Position numbers and translations under genes: made by a program. The notes under the pieces are model-generated. The model was not told the DNA's origin. It worked only from the letters and a program-made list of their open reading frames with translations, and did not search any database. A DNA stretch of 64,000 bases from Euglena gracilis (taxonomy: Eukaryota > Euglenida > Euglenophyceae > Euglenales), in the NCBI GenBank assembly GCA_039621445.1, contig CP154954.1, positions 16,386,140-16,450,139 on the forward strand, read 5' to 3'. This document shows positions 45,248 to 56,582 of the stretch, piece after piece (the stretch's first letter is position 1; the number at the start of each line of letters is the position of its first letter).

Positions 45248-47902
45248 ATGCCAGCCGTTCCGTCGCCAGAGGAGTTGGTCCTGAACATTCGGGGCCTTCG
45301 CGCCTATTTGCAACGAGGTCGGCCTCGTTCGGGATGGGACCTATTTCATGATGCCTTCGTGGCTCGTGATGTAGGTGCCCAAGCAATTGTGGCACTGTGC
45401 TGCATGGTGCGGCTGAATCGGCGTTCACGTCGGACAGTAGAGGTGGTGCGGGAGGCCTACATGCGGTATTCCACTCACCATCCTCGGTGGCTGGGACAGC
45501 TCGCTACTGGGGCGTATGCTGTGTGGCGTACGCTGCATCGACAGGCCCAACCCCTCGCAGACCCCAATACAGTGGCCGAGAACACTTCCAGCACGCGGGC
45601 ACTTCAGCAGCTTCCGAGGGCAATGCGGAGAACGCTACGGCACACCGGCGTGGTGGGTCGTACGGAGGTGCAGGTTGCAGCCCGGGCAGCGGTGGCGGCG
45701 CGGGACATCCTGGCCTCCCTCCGGAACCACCAGGTTGTCCTCTGGCTGGACAACTTCTGCTGGCTACGAACCTGAGCCAGAACCTCACTGCTTTTGGAAC
45801 AGTGCAGGGCATACTGATGTGTGCATGATTCAATGAATCACTGGTTGGTTCCTGAAGCAGTGAATGGCAATGAAGCGGAAAACCGCTTCATTAGTACTCA
45901 ATATGTTTGCATGGCTGTTTGTGGTTCAACTGTAACAAATGAATGATTCAGAAGGATGGACCCGTACTTTGCACTGATGCCGCTTCCTGCAGCTGGAGAA
46001 CCTGTTGCACCGACAGGGGACGAGGACGCGTTCCTTGACCTTCCCGGTGTCTCCAGGACATCCAGAGCTGAGCGACCTGATTGGCAACCTGGAGGTGGTG
46101 GCGTCCTCCTGTTGTACCGCATCGTTGCTGCTGCACCAAGCCGTGGGTCGGATACGACGGATGCAGCTGACGGAGACGTCGATCAGAGTACCACTGGATG
46201 TGGCGCGGACCGACATGCGGTCCCTGCAGTGGCGGCCGCTGTCACTGACGGAGCAGGTGGTGTCAGCCAACCTGGACTTGCTGCTGGTGCTGTAGACGGC
46301 CAGGTCACTGCAACACCTCACTCGTCGCCAGACGCCGCTGCTGGTGGATGAGAACATCCACTACAGGTGCCTGAGGCTGCTGTACTCTGCGTCGGCATCG
46401 CGGTACTACGTGTCCCGCTATCTGGCCGAGGTCCCCCTGCTGTACGGCATCTGGCACGCGTACAAGCACACGGTGACCATCGTGTACCGGGCGTTCTTCC
46501 CGGTGCTGGCACAGCTGGAGGTGTCCCCCGGTGACCACCACCTGACGTGCAGCCTGCGGAGCCACCGGAAGGTGCTGTACATGGAGAAGCTGTTTGCCAG
46601 CCTTCTGTTGTCCCGCGAGTCGGTCATGTCCCACTCTGAGTCGCGTATAGCACCAGGGAAGCGATTTTCCGCTTGCTTCATGCTCATTGATGCTATTTCA
46701 TGATGTCCGTGTGGCATGCTATCTGCGACTCAGTAGTCAACTATCAACCAGAATGGGAGATTGGAGTCGCTCAGGGACTACACGAGCTGAACAACAGCAG
46801 CAACTCCGGTCCTACCCGTACCAGCTGCTACAAGGGCTGTGGAACATCCTGGTCTTCTATGCCCCGGCCTTGCTGCACTTGGGACACGAGGTCCGACAGT
46901 GTACCTGGAGAGGTAGACCTGAGGACGAGGTGAAGGGTACTACCGCTCGGCTGGTGCTGCAGAAGTGCCTCCTGCTGCTGATGCACCTGGAGAGCCTGAT
47001 GAGTCCCGGAAGGCCGCCGTCAGAGTACCAGCGGACCATCTCCCTGGCCCTGGCTGGGGTGGCAGGACTGGATGTCCCGGCTGCCGGGCTGCGTGTTCGT
47101 GGAGGAGGCTGGTGAGGCCATGCTGTCGAGGCTGTCGTCTGCCTGCAAACGGAACCCCCACGTGACCAGCTTCGAGGGTACACTGCAGCTGTTCCTCAAC
47201 CTCAGCGCCCCCTCCGGCGAGTCCCACCACAGCCGTGGCAGCCTCCGGAAGCAGCTCGTGCAGGAGATGGCACGTCGTGTTCGTGGCCTGGTTGGCAGCC
47301 CTGGTGACCGTCCATTTCCGAAGCGGGTGGACAGCACCACCGTGCAGTGGCTGGTGGACCCAGAGACCTACCCCACCTGGATGGCACCGGAACCTCTGCC
47401 AGCGCGGATGACCACTGAGCAGCTGCTGCCCGTCCTGCGACACTCCCTGCAGACGCTGGTCCGAGGACAGCGCCTCGCTGCAGACGTGGAGGAGTGGCTC
47501 AGGACCAACGTGGGCACTGTTGATCCAGATCTTCTGCAAGAAAGAGAAGAGGCGATGTACCCTTTCCTCGCGCGGAGAAGAACCAGGGCTGCCACAGCGG
47601 AAGTTCCTCTTCAGCGTCCCGATGAAGCGGAAAACCGCTTGCACGACGCGGATGAAGCGGATACCCGCTTCGATGTCAACTCAGCTGAGATGGAGGTGGC
47701 AGAGGCATCGATCGTGGTGGGTGACCAGGAGGAAGGCAGCAGTCTGTACGAGCCACCGGAGTCCCTCTACGAGCCGCCCGGTGACTTATCGGACGGCTAC
47801 GTGTCTGTGGGGGCCTCCGACGGATTGGACTGGCTGGGCTCACTGCAAGGCAGTGATATATCCGATGCTTCGTCGGACGTATCCGTAGCAGTGGTGTGTT
47901 AA
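45248..47902 (+). CDS. Element gene 1, copy C: DNF-motif, possibly transposase-like protein (at least 3 exons)
   Basis: Exon 1 starts at ATG 45,248 and runs to about 45,775, ending VVLWLDNFC; the DNF block aligns with CVLWFDNFW of copy B. A region with a palindrome (45,872) follows. From about 45,986 (after 'cttcctgcag') a frame continues LENLLHRQGTRT to DENIHYRCLRLLYSAS and LYGIWHAYKHTVTIVYRAFF, crossed by one TAG at 46,293. An intron-like gap with the palindrome at 46,658 follows, then about 46,732-47,902 with a one-base frame change near 47,065. The end (EQLLPVLRHSLQTL, RRRTRAA, then an acidic/serine tail) matches fragment D at 57.9-58.3 kb. A DN motif followed by a GIWH-Y block recalls some large DDE-type transposases, but I cannot assign a family. 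Two palindromes lie in frame near the C-terminus. Confidence 0.5.
47624..47671. promoter_or_regulatory. Two C-type palindromes inside the gene 1 reading frame
   Basis: GAAGCGGAAAACCGCTTG (47,624) and GAAGCGGATACCCGCTTC (47,654) are translated as DEAENRL and DEADTRF in an otherwise open frame. They are the only palindromes of either set clearly within coding sequence. Confidence 0.75.
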
Positions 47903-47905
47903 TGC

Positions 47906-48270
47906 CTCCTGATTGCTGTTTGTGGGAGATATCTGTTGCATATACGTTATTTGGGACACGTTGGGTTCACACGCTGGCTATTACTAACTAATAGATAGGC
48001 AAATATGAGCATACCGGACCATCACCACTACAGACAGCAAGAAAATGGATACATTTTTTAAACATGGTGCTGTTTGCTCCAGGTTGGCAGTGTAAAATGG
48101 AGAGTGTTTTGCAAACAACAAGCAAAATCAAAAAAAAATCACCAATTTGGCTGTGTTTTATAAGTTCTTTTTGAAAATAAATGATGCAAATCCATTCATT
48201 TCAGCCTTATTTTCCACAGATTGCAGGAATATATACATATTTTTTGCTTTCCCTTCACAGACCAGTACAC
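47906..48270. other. Spacer between gene 1 and gene 2 of element C
   Basis: AT-rich with no open frame. 'cttcacag' at 48,253-48,260 could be a splice acceptor of a 5' untranslated exon just before the gene 2 ATG. Confidence 0.4.
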
Positions 48271-51200
48271 ATGCCTCCGAAGAAGCTGGCGAAGGCAGAC
48301 ACCACGGGACAGTCGATCCCGAAGCTGCTGGAAGACGAGGAGATGTGGCTGCAGAGGGAACAGGGTTAGATTTGTGGTTCGTTTGGTGAATGAACAGATA
48401 TGGATTGATAAGTGTGGCAAGATTACCCTCAGTGGAAAGACTTCTGTTGACATTCTTCATTGGAGCTAAGGTTCAGAAGCATTGACAGATAAAAAATCAC
48501 TTTGGTCAACCAATGAAGCGGAAACACGCTTCATTGCCGTTATTTTTCCCACAAAAGAAAGATAACTTAACTAACCCTGTAGTCGGGCAGCTGGTTCTGG
48601 ACGTTGACCTGAGCCGGGGGCAGGTCCGGCGGCCCCGTCAGGAGCACGTGAACGACCTCATCACCGAGCTGAAGAACAATCCGCCGCAGGAGCTGGTGCT
48701 GACGGTGTGGCCGGAGAGAGGTGTCCACCAGTACTCTCCATATTGTGTTGGTCGTTCCTGTGGATCAGAACCCCACGCTTCAAGTTGGTGGGTTGGCACT
48801 TTGGACATAGGACATAGGACACATGTGTGTTTCTCTGTTTCATCATATGGAAATGATCTTTCATGGGTTGTGTGGGGCTTTCTGAATTTGTTCCCCTCTT
48901 CGCAGCTACGGGGAAGTGGGTCATCCTGAGTGGTCAACATCGTTTCCTGGCCGCGTCGGCCATCGCCGACGCCGCCATCGCCGATGCCCGGCGAGCTCCA
49001 GCCTTCACGGAGAGGTTCCGGTGCAAGGTGGTGAAGGAGAACACCAGCATCGTCGAGCGCCAGCAGCTGGCCGGCAGGTTGCAGGCCATGGACGGCAACG
49101 TCATGGACATGACCCTGGCGGACCGCCTGCACTGGCTGCTGAAGGAGGACACCCACAACCGGGAGATTGCCGAGGTGGAAGGGGTGGCGTACAACCCCAC
49201 AAAGACGGAGCTGTTGAAGAACGTGTACAACAAGACGGGATGCCGGGAGACCGTGGACGGTGCGCTGGTATGTTCTGTCGCCTATGGACGATTCTGCAGC
49301 CCAGAATAATTATGCGATATTTAATGAACTGATAGCATATGGCATAGTCAGTTCGTTGTTGGAGGTTCTAATGTGATCACAAAAGGAAGCGTTTTCCCGC
49401 TTCATTAGCCTTCTATTTCAATTCTTGCCCTTCTCAGGGTACGTGGGTCAAAGCCATGATCCCGGTCACGGAGTGGGTGCTGCAGAGTGGGACCGAGGCT
49501 GTGGAGGTGGTGAAGAGGATGGAGGCCCGAGGTGGGGACCGTGTGTCCCCACACACGTTCAAGTGCCTGGAGGCCATCTACCACCCGGACGACTACGCGG
49601 AGCTGGCCCAGGTGATGTTGGACGAGAAGTCCAAGCCCACAACCCAACGGCTGGTCCAGGCTCCACATTTTGCATTCTACGTCTGGCGGATGGTTGTAAA
49701 TCGAAAATGAGGAGGGATTTTTCATACACAATGCAGATAGGAAGCGTGTTTCCGCTTCGTACATAAACTTTTAATTTTTAATGTATAATTGTGTTCACAG
49801 TATTCACCCATTCATCCAAAATACAAAATGGAGTCTGCTTCCAAGCACGAGACGGCGAAGCTGGTGCGCCGGAGGACCTGGACGTGGCTGCTGCAGCACC
49901 CGGAGCTGGATGCCGATGTTCTTCACCCGACCAGAAGTGTGTGCTTTTGTATAATTGTCTGCATGAATCATATTCGTGCAAGTCTGAGAGCTGCTGCCTT
50001 TGATAACTGGTTCTTTACAATGATAAACTTCAGTCTGTATCATGAAGTGTTTTTCCACTTCACTTTAATTTGTGTTCTTTTTGCAGAGGACCTGGTGCAG
50101 GTGGCCGCGCTGGAGACCGCCTTGCAGCCGGAGCACGTCAAGGTGCCGATGACCGGAGTGAAGTGGAGGTGGTCGCCCGAAGCCCCCTGTGCGGGAACCA
50201 ACTTCTGATTTGGAAAAACAATTCTCGTTTCATAGCCTGGAGTGAATGCACCCCTCCCAGTGAATGCATTCACACCCCCTCTGATGCGATGGTAATTGTC
50301 CCCCGGCATCGGCCGCCCATCGAGGTGGTACGTCGCGCACCGCTGTGGGCCGACCCCTTGTACGAGGGACTCAGGCAGCGGCTGCTGGGCCCCGTGATGG
50401 AGCCCGTCGTCAAGATCGGGGGTGTCTTCGGCACCTGGACCTGCACGGGATGAGCCTGCCTGGCCGTGGTCCGTCAACGCCCGGCAAACCAAAGAAACTG
50501 GAGGAGGAGGTGTCCAGCACCCAGGAGATCTCCACGCCAGGCCGGGCCACGGCCAAGCGGGCTGCCCAGCCTGAGGCGCCGAAGACCGGCCTCATCCACG
50601 TGGTGCCCATGCAGTCCACGGACAACGCCTGGCCGAAGGACCTCCGTCTGCTGGACCTGGCAGCCGTGGTGGTGGAGGTTGAGCCCCAGCAGTTCGCCGA
50701 CGAGGACAGCGTGCATACCGAGGTGTTGAGGCTCATGCTGACGGGGGTGCCCATGATCGCCGTCGGGAGGGACATCGACCTGCGAGATCTCCAAGCGCGG
50801 CTGACGAAGTTGCTGGGCAGTGAGATGACCGTCTTCCGCAAGGACATCGTCCTCTTCATCCCGCAGCCGGGGCCCGACCCGGAGTGGATCTGGGCGCGAA
50901 GGACCCTGTCCGTGTTCACCACGAACAAGAAGACCATGAAGGTGCACCATCAATTTTATTTTATGATGAAGCGGAAAAGCGCTTCCTGATAATGAGAGCA
51001 CTTCTTTTCTTTTCATGTATATGTCATAGTGAGTGCATACATGTACATCGTACAAAACAGAAATTCCCTGTTACTTCCCGTCGTAGGACCCCGGACAGAT
51101 CACCTTGCAGGGGATGCACCAGGTCCCAGATTGCACTTAGCATGCTAGCAAGCTAAGAATGTTGTCTTCAGTTTTCATACTTCAATCGTGAAACTTATGT

Positions 51201-52383
51201 CCCGGTTGCTGAGAGCAGTGTCCACCAACCCCGTTAGATTTTGGCGATGTCTGTTTTGAAGTGCTATCCGGTGCACCCGACGTTGCCCATCTTGTTCCTG
51301 TGGAGGTGGTCTGGTGGTTCCTGCGGCGGCTGGAGGTGGCCACCGCCGAGTGGGTGATGGTGCTGAGTTCCCGACCGGTGCTGTCCGCCCAGCTGGCCGT
51401 GCGGGCGGGCAGCGCCATCAACCTGCTGTGGGGCGTGCCGGCCCCCCTCCGACGACGCAGAGGCCCAGCAGCGCTGCCTGGAGGACATCGGCCGCGAAGT
51501 GAGGGTGGCCGACGGGCTACCGCCGGTGATCTGGGTGCAGGGTGGCCCAGGCTTCTGTCCCATACTTTCACCGAACTTCAATTTCACATGGTGTGACGTT
51601 TAACGAATGCAAATGGAAATCACCTGGTTGAATCTGTGTCTTTTTTCTAGATCTAACAATTGAAGCGTAAATCCGCTTCAAAGTACTTTGCTAAAATGTT
51701 TTATGGTTTTGTATCTGCATTCCCATTCCCTTCTGACTCCGGACAAGGCATTTTCATTGGGTTCCCCTGTGGCCAAGGACGTCCACCTGAGGATCGTCCG
51801 CCACGTAGCCCTGAACGTGTCCGGGTACATCCCGGAGGGGACGGAGACGGCCCCCGCACCACCGACGGAGGAGGAGCCCCCGTCCAAGGGCGGCCGGGAC
51901 CCGAAGGACTTCAAGTTCAAGGAGACCAAGGAGTCCCAGGACAAGCCCAAGGAGAAGGAGACCAAGGACAAGCCGGACAAGAAGACCAAGGACACGCCCA
52001 AGAAGGGCGTCCGCGGGAAGCAGTCCGCCTCCTCGCAGCAGCCGGCTCGGCACTCCTACGAGTCGTCCCCGGAACCGCCGGAGCGCCCGACACACAGGGA
52101 GCGGCCTAATGGAGGATTGTCTGTGATATCTCTTTCCTTATGTCATCTCTCCAGTTGGCAGTAATTTAACAGTTCTGTTCATGAAGCGTTTTTCCGCTTC
52201 CTTATAACTGAATCAGAGTATTTTTTGTAAGATTGGTATTGTGTTTCACGTTTTACTGTAATGCGATGCACCAAATCAAAACCGTTATCTGAGTTCCACA
52301 CCTCCCGTTTGCGCCGCTCCCTGTTGCCGAGGAAGCGGTCCGCCCTGGAGAACATCCAGGAGATGCTGGTGGACGACGAGTGA
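48271..52383 (+). CDS. Element gene 2, copy C: ParB-like domain protein (at least 10 exons)
   Basis: Exons with consistent GT-AG edges and phases: 48,271-48,364, 48,583-48,720, 48,906-49,267, 49,438-49,692, 49,801-49,936, 50,087-50,168, about 50,261-50,450, about 50,452-50,941, then about 51,087-51,130, 51,255-51,560, 51,770-52,113 and 52,290-52,383. Exons 2-3 encode LDVDLSRGQVRRPRQ and WVILSGQHRFLAA, matching ParB box I (Q-R) and box II (G-HR--A), followed by ENTSIVERQQLAGRL. ParB-type proteins bind palindromic sites and some cleave DNA. Later blocks match copy B (MEARGGDRVSPHTFKCLE, RRTWTWLLQHPEL, RPPIEVVRRAPLW, VEVVWWFLRRLEVA). A Lys/Glu/Asp-rich segment near 51.9 kb and a short basic/acidic end follow. 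Most introns carry one C-type palindrome. The join at ~50,450 changes frame and is uncertain. Confidence 0.6.
48515..52200. promoter_or_regulatory. C-type palindromes in successive introns of gene 2
   Basis: Sites at 48,515 (intron 1), 49,386 (intron 3), 49,741 (intron 4), 50,044 (intron 5), 50,968, 51,662 and 52,183 all fall between exons. Nearly every intron of usual size has one, roughly central or close to the acceptor. Confidence 0.7.
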
Positions 52384-53330
52384 GCGGGCGGCTGCGGCAG
52401 CCGCGGTGGCAGCGGGCGGCTGGTGCCGCCAGCGAGGGAGGGACAAGCGAGACCCAGACCTGTACCGGACCCAGACCGGACCAGACCCATACCCGCACCC
52501 AGACCCAGTCCCCAACCATGCGCACGCCTTCGCCACACCACACCCACCCATTTTGCCGTGTCTTTCCTTTGTGTTTGTCTTTGGCATGGCTGCGGAACTG
52601 GGGGCTGTGGGGTTTGTTGAAGCTGTGACTTTTGTTCTGAGAATCAAAGTTACAAATCCACAACTTGCTCAGTTAATGGTGCTTCGGGACACAATGCATC
52701 TTCTCGGTACTGTTTGATGCGTGATTCACGTTTGTTGCGTAGTTCAAGTTTGCCATTTGTCATTACAATCTGCATTCAGTTGGTTCAGTGATATTGACAA
52801 TGGCAGTTTCAGACCAGTGCACTACAGTTTGGATCAGACTAAATTTCTCTGCTTTGATTTGAGGAAGCGGAAACCCGCTTCATCGTTTCCTGCTTGTTTT
52901 TGCAGGTTTTCCCTCCTGCCCGCTTATGATGGCCCGGTACCTCAAGCGCAGACTTTGATTACAGGTCTGTATTGTTCTGTTTGTTACATTTGTATTCCGT
53001 TTGTTGTGGCTGTAATGTTTTCTGATGAATGTATTAGTTAAACTTATGCCAATGATTACTGCTGAGTTCGTGTGGTTCATCACACCCCTCCGGTTATGCT
53101 GAACGAATGTATGTCGGTATTATTATTCACTGTTTGAGGTGAATCTACTTCCATCTGACTTATCACATAATTTTTCAGTTTCTCATTAAAGCGGTTTTCC
53201 GCTTCCTTTTCGTTTTAGGAAAATTTTCTTCACTTTGCTGTAGTAATCCCTTTGGTATGATTCTTCTGCTGTTGATTTTGGTGACCTGTGTATGATTTTG
53301 AAGCGGAATGTCCTCTTTACCGCTTCCTAT
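52384..53330. other. Downstream region of element C
   Basis: No supportable gene. It contains palindromes at 52,864, 53,188 and an expanded one at 53,300 (arms GAAGCGG and CCGCTTC with a 14-base loop), and pyrimidine-rich stretches. The 3' end of the element is presumably near 53.33 kb. Confidence 0.45.
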
Positions 53331-53399
53331 ATTTTGTGTTTATTATTTTTCCCCCTTTGCAGGGGGTTTCGCCTTCTTCTATCTCTGGAGGCAGTCAAC

Positions 53400-53745
53400 A
53401 TGCTCCTGGACTTTTTGTTTGATTTTGAGGCATTTTCGAGATATTTTGTGATTTTTGGACCAAAAACAGCCCAACATTGGTCGAAAAATGGTCATATCTC
53501 GAACCAGGTGGGGCGTAACGGGAAGATAGGGAGTTCTCAGGGTTTCATTTGATACTTTAAACATTTTCTTTCACTTTGCTTTATTTTCAGAATATTTTGA
53601 ACATTGTGTTTTTTTGCCCATTTTGGCCAAAAACGGGCCAAAAAGGCCAAAAAAAACATGTCAAAAAACGGGGGCGTAACTTTGGCCAGCGGTGGGGTTA
53701 CTGGGAAAGTCAGGTACCACTAGATAGGGCGTTGCTCATGGCTTG
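53400..53745 (+). repeat. Dispersed repeat 'GAGATATTTTG...ATATCTCGAACC' (relative of 16.7/17.4 kb copies)
   Basis: Contains 'cattttcgagatattttg', 'gtcatatctcgaacc', 'tttcactttgctttatttt' and 'tagatagggcgttgc', the vocabulary of the 16,735 and 17,436 repeats and of the satellite units. Two ~170-bp sub-copies follow each other. Confidence 0.6.
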
Positions 53746-53999
53746 AGTTCTCCCATGGAGTCCTTTTGACAACTTGATTACCCTGGGGAGTTATTTCTGG
53801 ATCATTGGGATTACTTTAAGGGCTCCTGGGACCATGTGGGAGGCTTCCCTAAAAGACAACTCCCTGGGGAGGGAGGCAGTTCATACCGGGAAACGGGGGT
53901 TCTAATTATGTAGCCCAAGAGGCGGGGTGTCGGGGGGGGGGGTTCCCCTGGAAAGCTTCGATGTTACTCATAAAGGGACAAGAGCTCAGCGACCCTAAC

Positions 54000-56480
54000 C
54001 CTATCTGAACCCCAAGATTGACACACTGGAAAGCCAAACCCCCAAACATGTTCAAGAAAGTGTTTGTCTCTCTGTTATAAGGGGGGCAGTTCTCCAAGGA
54101 TAACCACCTTGATAGCTCAGACAACAGAACCTGGTCGGTTGCAATGTAATACCCAGTGAAAACCTGGTGGGAATCCCTTGAAGAGCACAAAAAGCCCAAG
54201 AGGCCAAAAAATGATGCCAAGAAAAAAATGGGGGGAAATATTTATTTGTGAACAGCTGCAAACCAAGTGACCAGAAAGAGATCAAATGCCCGGAGAATAA
54301 TGAGGAACAGCGACAAGACACTTGGGACCTTGCACCAAGGAAGCAGAAACTCGGCGGTCAAGGCTGCGCTGATGGAACTGGGATGAGGTCGACTTAGACC
54401 CGCGGCACTTTCTTCAAATATTTTTTTAGCACTGTGGACCGGAGCATTTTAATGTTGTCGAAAAAAAATGCAATTCTCGAAGCCTCCTGGTTTTTTTCAA
54501 AAAAGCGCATTTGAATTTCATTCTAGGTACCAAAAAACTTAAATGCAACATCGACAAACTCGCCTAAATCGCATTTGCCAACCCTCCAAATGTCGAACGG
54601 CAAGCCTTTCCAAAAAGGGTCAGCCACAAAACAGGGCAGGCAGTTGGGGCTGTGCCTGCAGGACAATTTAACTGGCTGCTCGGCAGGCAGCAAGCAGCAA
54701 GCAGGAACAAATGGCACGCCATCACTGACTGTTCACCAACAACAAAGACCACAGTCAAAGAAGGAGGTCACTGAATGGTGGAACCATGACTGCCCAGCAA
54801 CGATGGAAGGAGTCGTAAGCTTTCACAACGGGCTAGATTTGCTTCCAACAATGCGAAACCATAATGGACGGGGTTTAGAGTCCCAACCACAAACATGTAT
54901 TGAAAAATAAACTACCAAAACAGAAATTGTTTATTGCATTGTACAGTGGAATGTTCCTGAAATTTTAAACATGAAAACTTACTCCCCCCTCCCTGGGCGC
55001 TTGGGTCCGCTCCTTCTTACGTGCAAACTTGGCCCCCTAAAGTTGGTCTTCAGCCTTAACTTGCAATTTGGCCCCCCATTAATGCTTTGGTCCTCTTTTG
55101 CACATGGCTCACTGAAATCCTTAACATGCAAACTTGGCTCCTGAGGTTGGCCCCCCGGCCTTGCCTTCAGTCGTGGCCCGGGCCAAGCGCCTGGGGGGGG
55201 GGGGGACACTCTTAGTTAGTTACGCTCTTGAGAATTCACCGACACCTCACAAAAGTCAGTATTAATCTAATCCACTTCTTTCAGACACCTGGCGACCCAC
55301 ATAGTGAAAATGTGCGGCAACCAATAGACGAGCCTGGTCCAAGCATTCCAGAGTTGCAAGCACGGATCAGGGATATATGAGAAGCCCGGAGAAGGGTGGG
55401 ACCGACCAATGAAAATTTGAACTCTGAATTATCTTCGCAAAAAAACTGTCACAGCTTTCTTTCGAGAAACTGTCATATTATCTTCAGAGGGTGGAAAACC
55501 TCCAAATTCCCCGTCACAAAAAAAATCAAATTTGAACCTCTTTTTTAATCCATGTTCTTATAACACTCATTCCATTAATTTTCATCCCGGATGGATCAAG
55601 AAAAATTCAGAAACAATATAAAAAACCAAAATGCAGACAAATCAAAACTTTCGCACACAAAAAAAAATACGTTGGGGCAATATAATTTGGAGAAAATAAA
55701 AAAAGGGAAACGCATTGGGAAACATAAAAGGTATTTATAGACAAAATTTCCAACATCGCCCACATTACCTTGCCCCATAAACAAATGACCGATAACTTTT
55801 CAAAACTTGCAAATAAATGTATAGAAGAAATTATATTTTATTCTGGCTTCTTTTTCTCCCTTTTGCTGTTTAAAAACGTTGAAAATAAAAGCTTCCTGGA
55901 TTATTAGAGACGCATTTGATTTTCGAGGAAAATATTTCATTTTTTTTCACATCTGGGAGAAAAACTTAATAAACTGCGATTGAGGTACATAATTTTAGAC
56001 AACTTAACTTAACATTTGATTCCAAAAGTGGTTTGTGTGGCAAAAAGCACAATTTTGCAATTTTACCGTTTTGTGCAAATTAACTATTTTCATTATCAAT
56101 TCTCTTCTCTGATTTTATAAGCATATTTAGGCCTTTAAATACATGCTGAAAAAAATGGAATTTTTTTTGAAAAACATCCTCCATATTCAATTATTGGCAA
56201 GAAAAAAAATTCTCTGACAGCTTAAAAAAATACAATTTTGACCAAAAGAAAAACAAACTTGATGGACAAAATGTATATTGGGTTTCATGTTAAGCAAAAA
56301 AACTATTCTTGGATATTTCGGCGATTCTTCAATAATTTGCACATTTTATCCATTACATATAATGTTCATTTTTTTGTCCTTTCCAACTAGGAGATATTTT
56401 TAAGGAAAAAAAGCCAAAATATTGATATCTGGAATTCACAAGAATACAGAGGGCTTCTTTTCATTAAAATATCATAGAAA
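54000..56480. other. AT-rich region without supportable genes
   Basis: Mostly A/T-run-rich from 55.4 kb on. The longest frames (about 110 codons at 54.6-54.9 kb) have no recognisable features. A short C-rich/G-rich stretch with two 'gcaaacttggc' words lies at 55.0-55.2 kb. Confidence 0.5.
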
Positions 56481-56487
56481 TGTTGAC

Positions 56488-56545
56488 ATATATATACATA
56501 TAAATATACATATACATATACATATGCATATACATATACATATAC

Positions 56546-56576
<31 letters not shown>

Positions 56577-56582
56577 TATGTA
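56488..56582. repeat. (ATACAT)n microsatellite
   Basis: About 15 imperfect units of ATATAC/ATACAT. Frames through it give artificial HIHI/YVYV repeats. Confidence 0.95.

Larger units (their letters stand above)
42967..53326. mobile_element. Element C: ~10.4 kb relative of element B with its own palindrome set
   Basis: The extent is set by the first and last C-type palindromes (GAAGCGGNNNNCCGCTTC). Positions: 42,967; 43,193; 43,588; 43,907; 44,225; 44,471 (partial); 44,812; 45,094; 45,184; 45,872; 46,658; 47,624; 47,654; 48,515; 49,386; 49,741; 50,044; 50,968; 51,662; 52,183; 52,864; 53,188; 53,300 (longer loop). Element C carries gene 1 (45,248-47,902) and gene 2 (48,271-52,383) in the same order and orientation as element B but highly diverged in sequence. 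No terminal inverted repeat was found; true ends could lie outside the palindrome span. It begins within ~400 bp of the end of element B. Confidence 0.6.

Noticed and set aside
33941-53326. Regularly spaced short palindromes considered as a CRISPR array
   Set aside because: Spacing is irregular (200-900 bp), repeats lie in introns and between genes, no cas genes are present and the genes have spliceosomal introns.
54575-54910. 111-codon plus-strand frame as a small gene
   Set aside because: No recognisable motif, no start context or splice evidence, and a similar length to chance frames around it.
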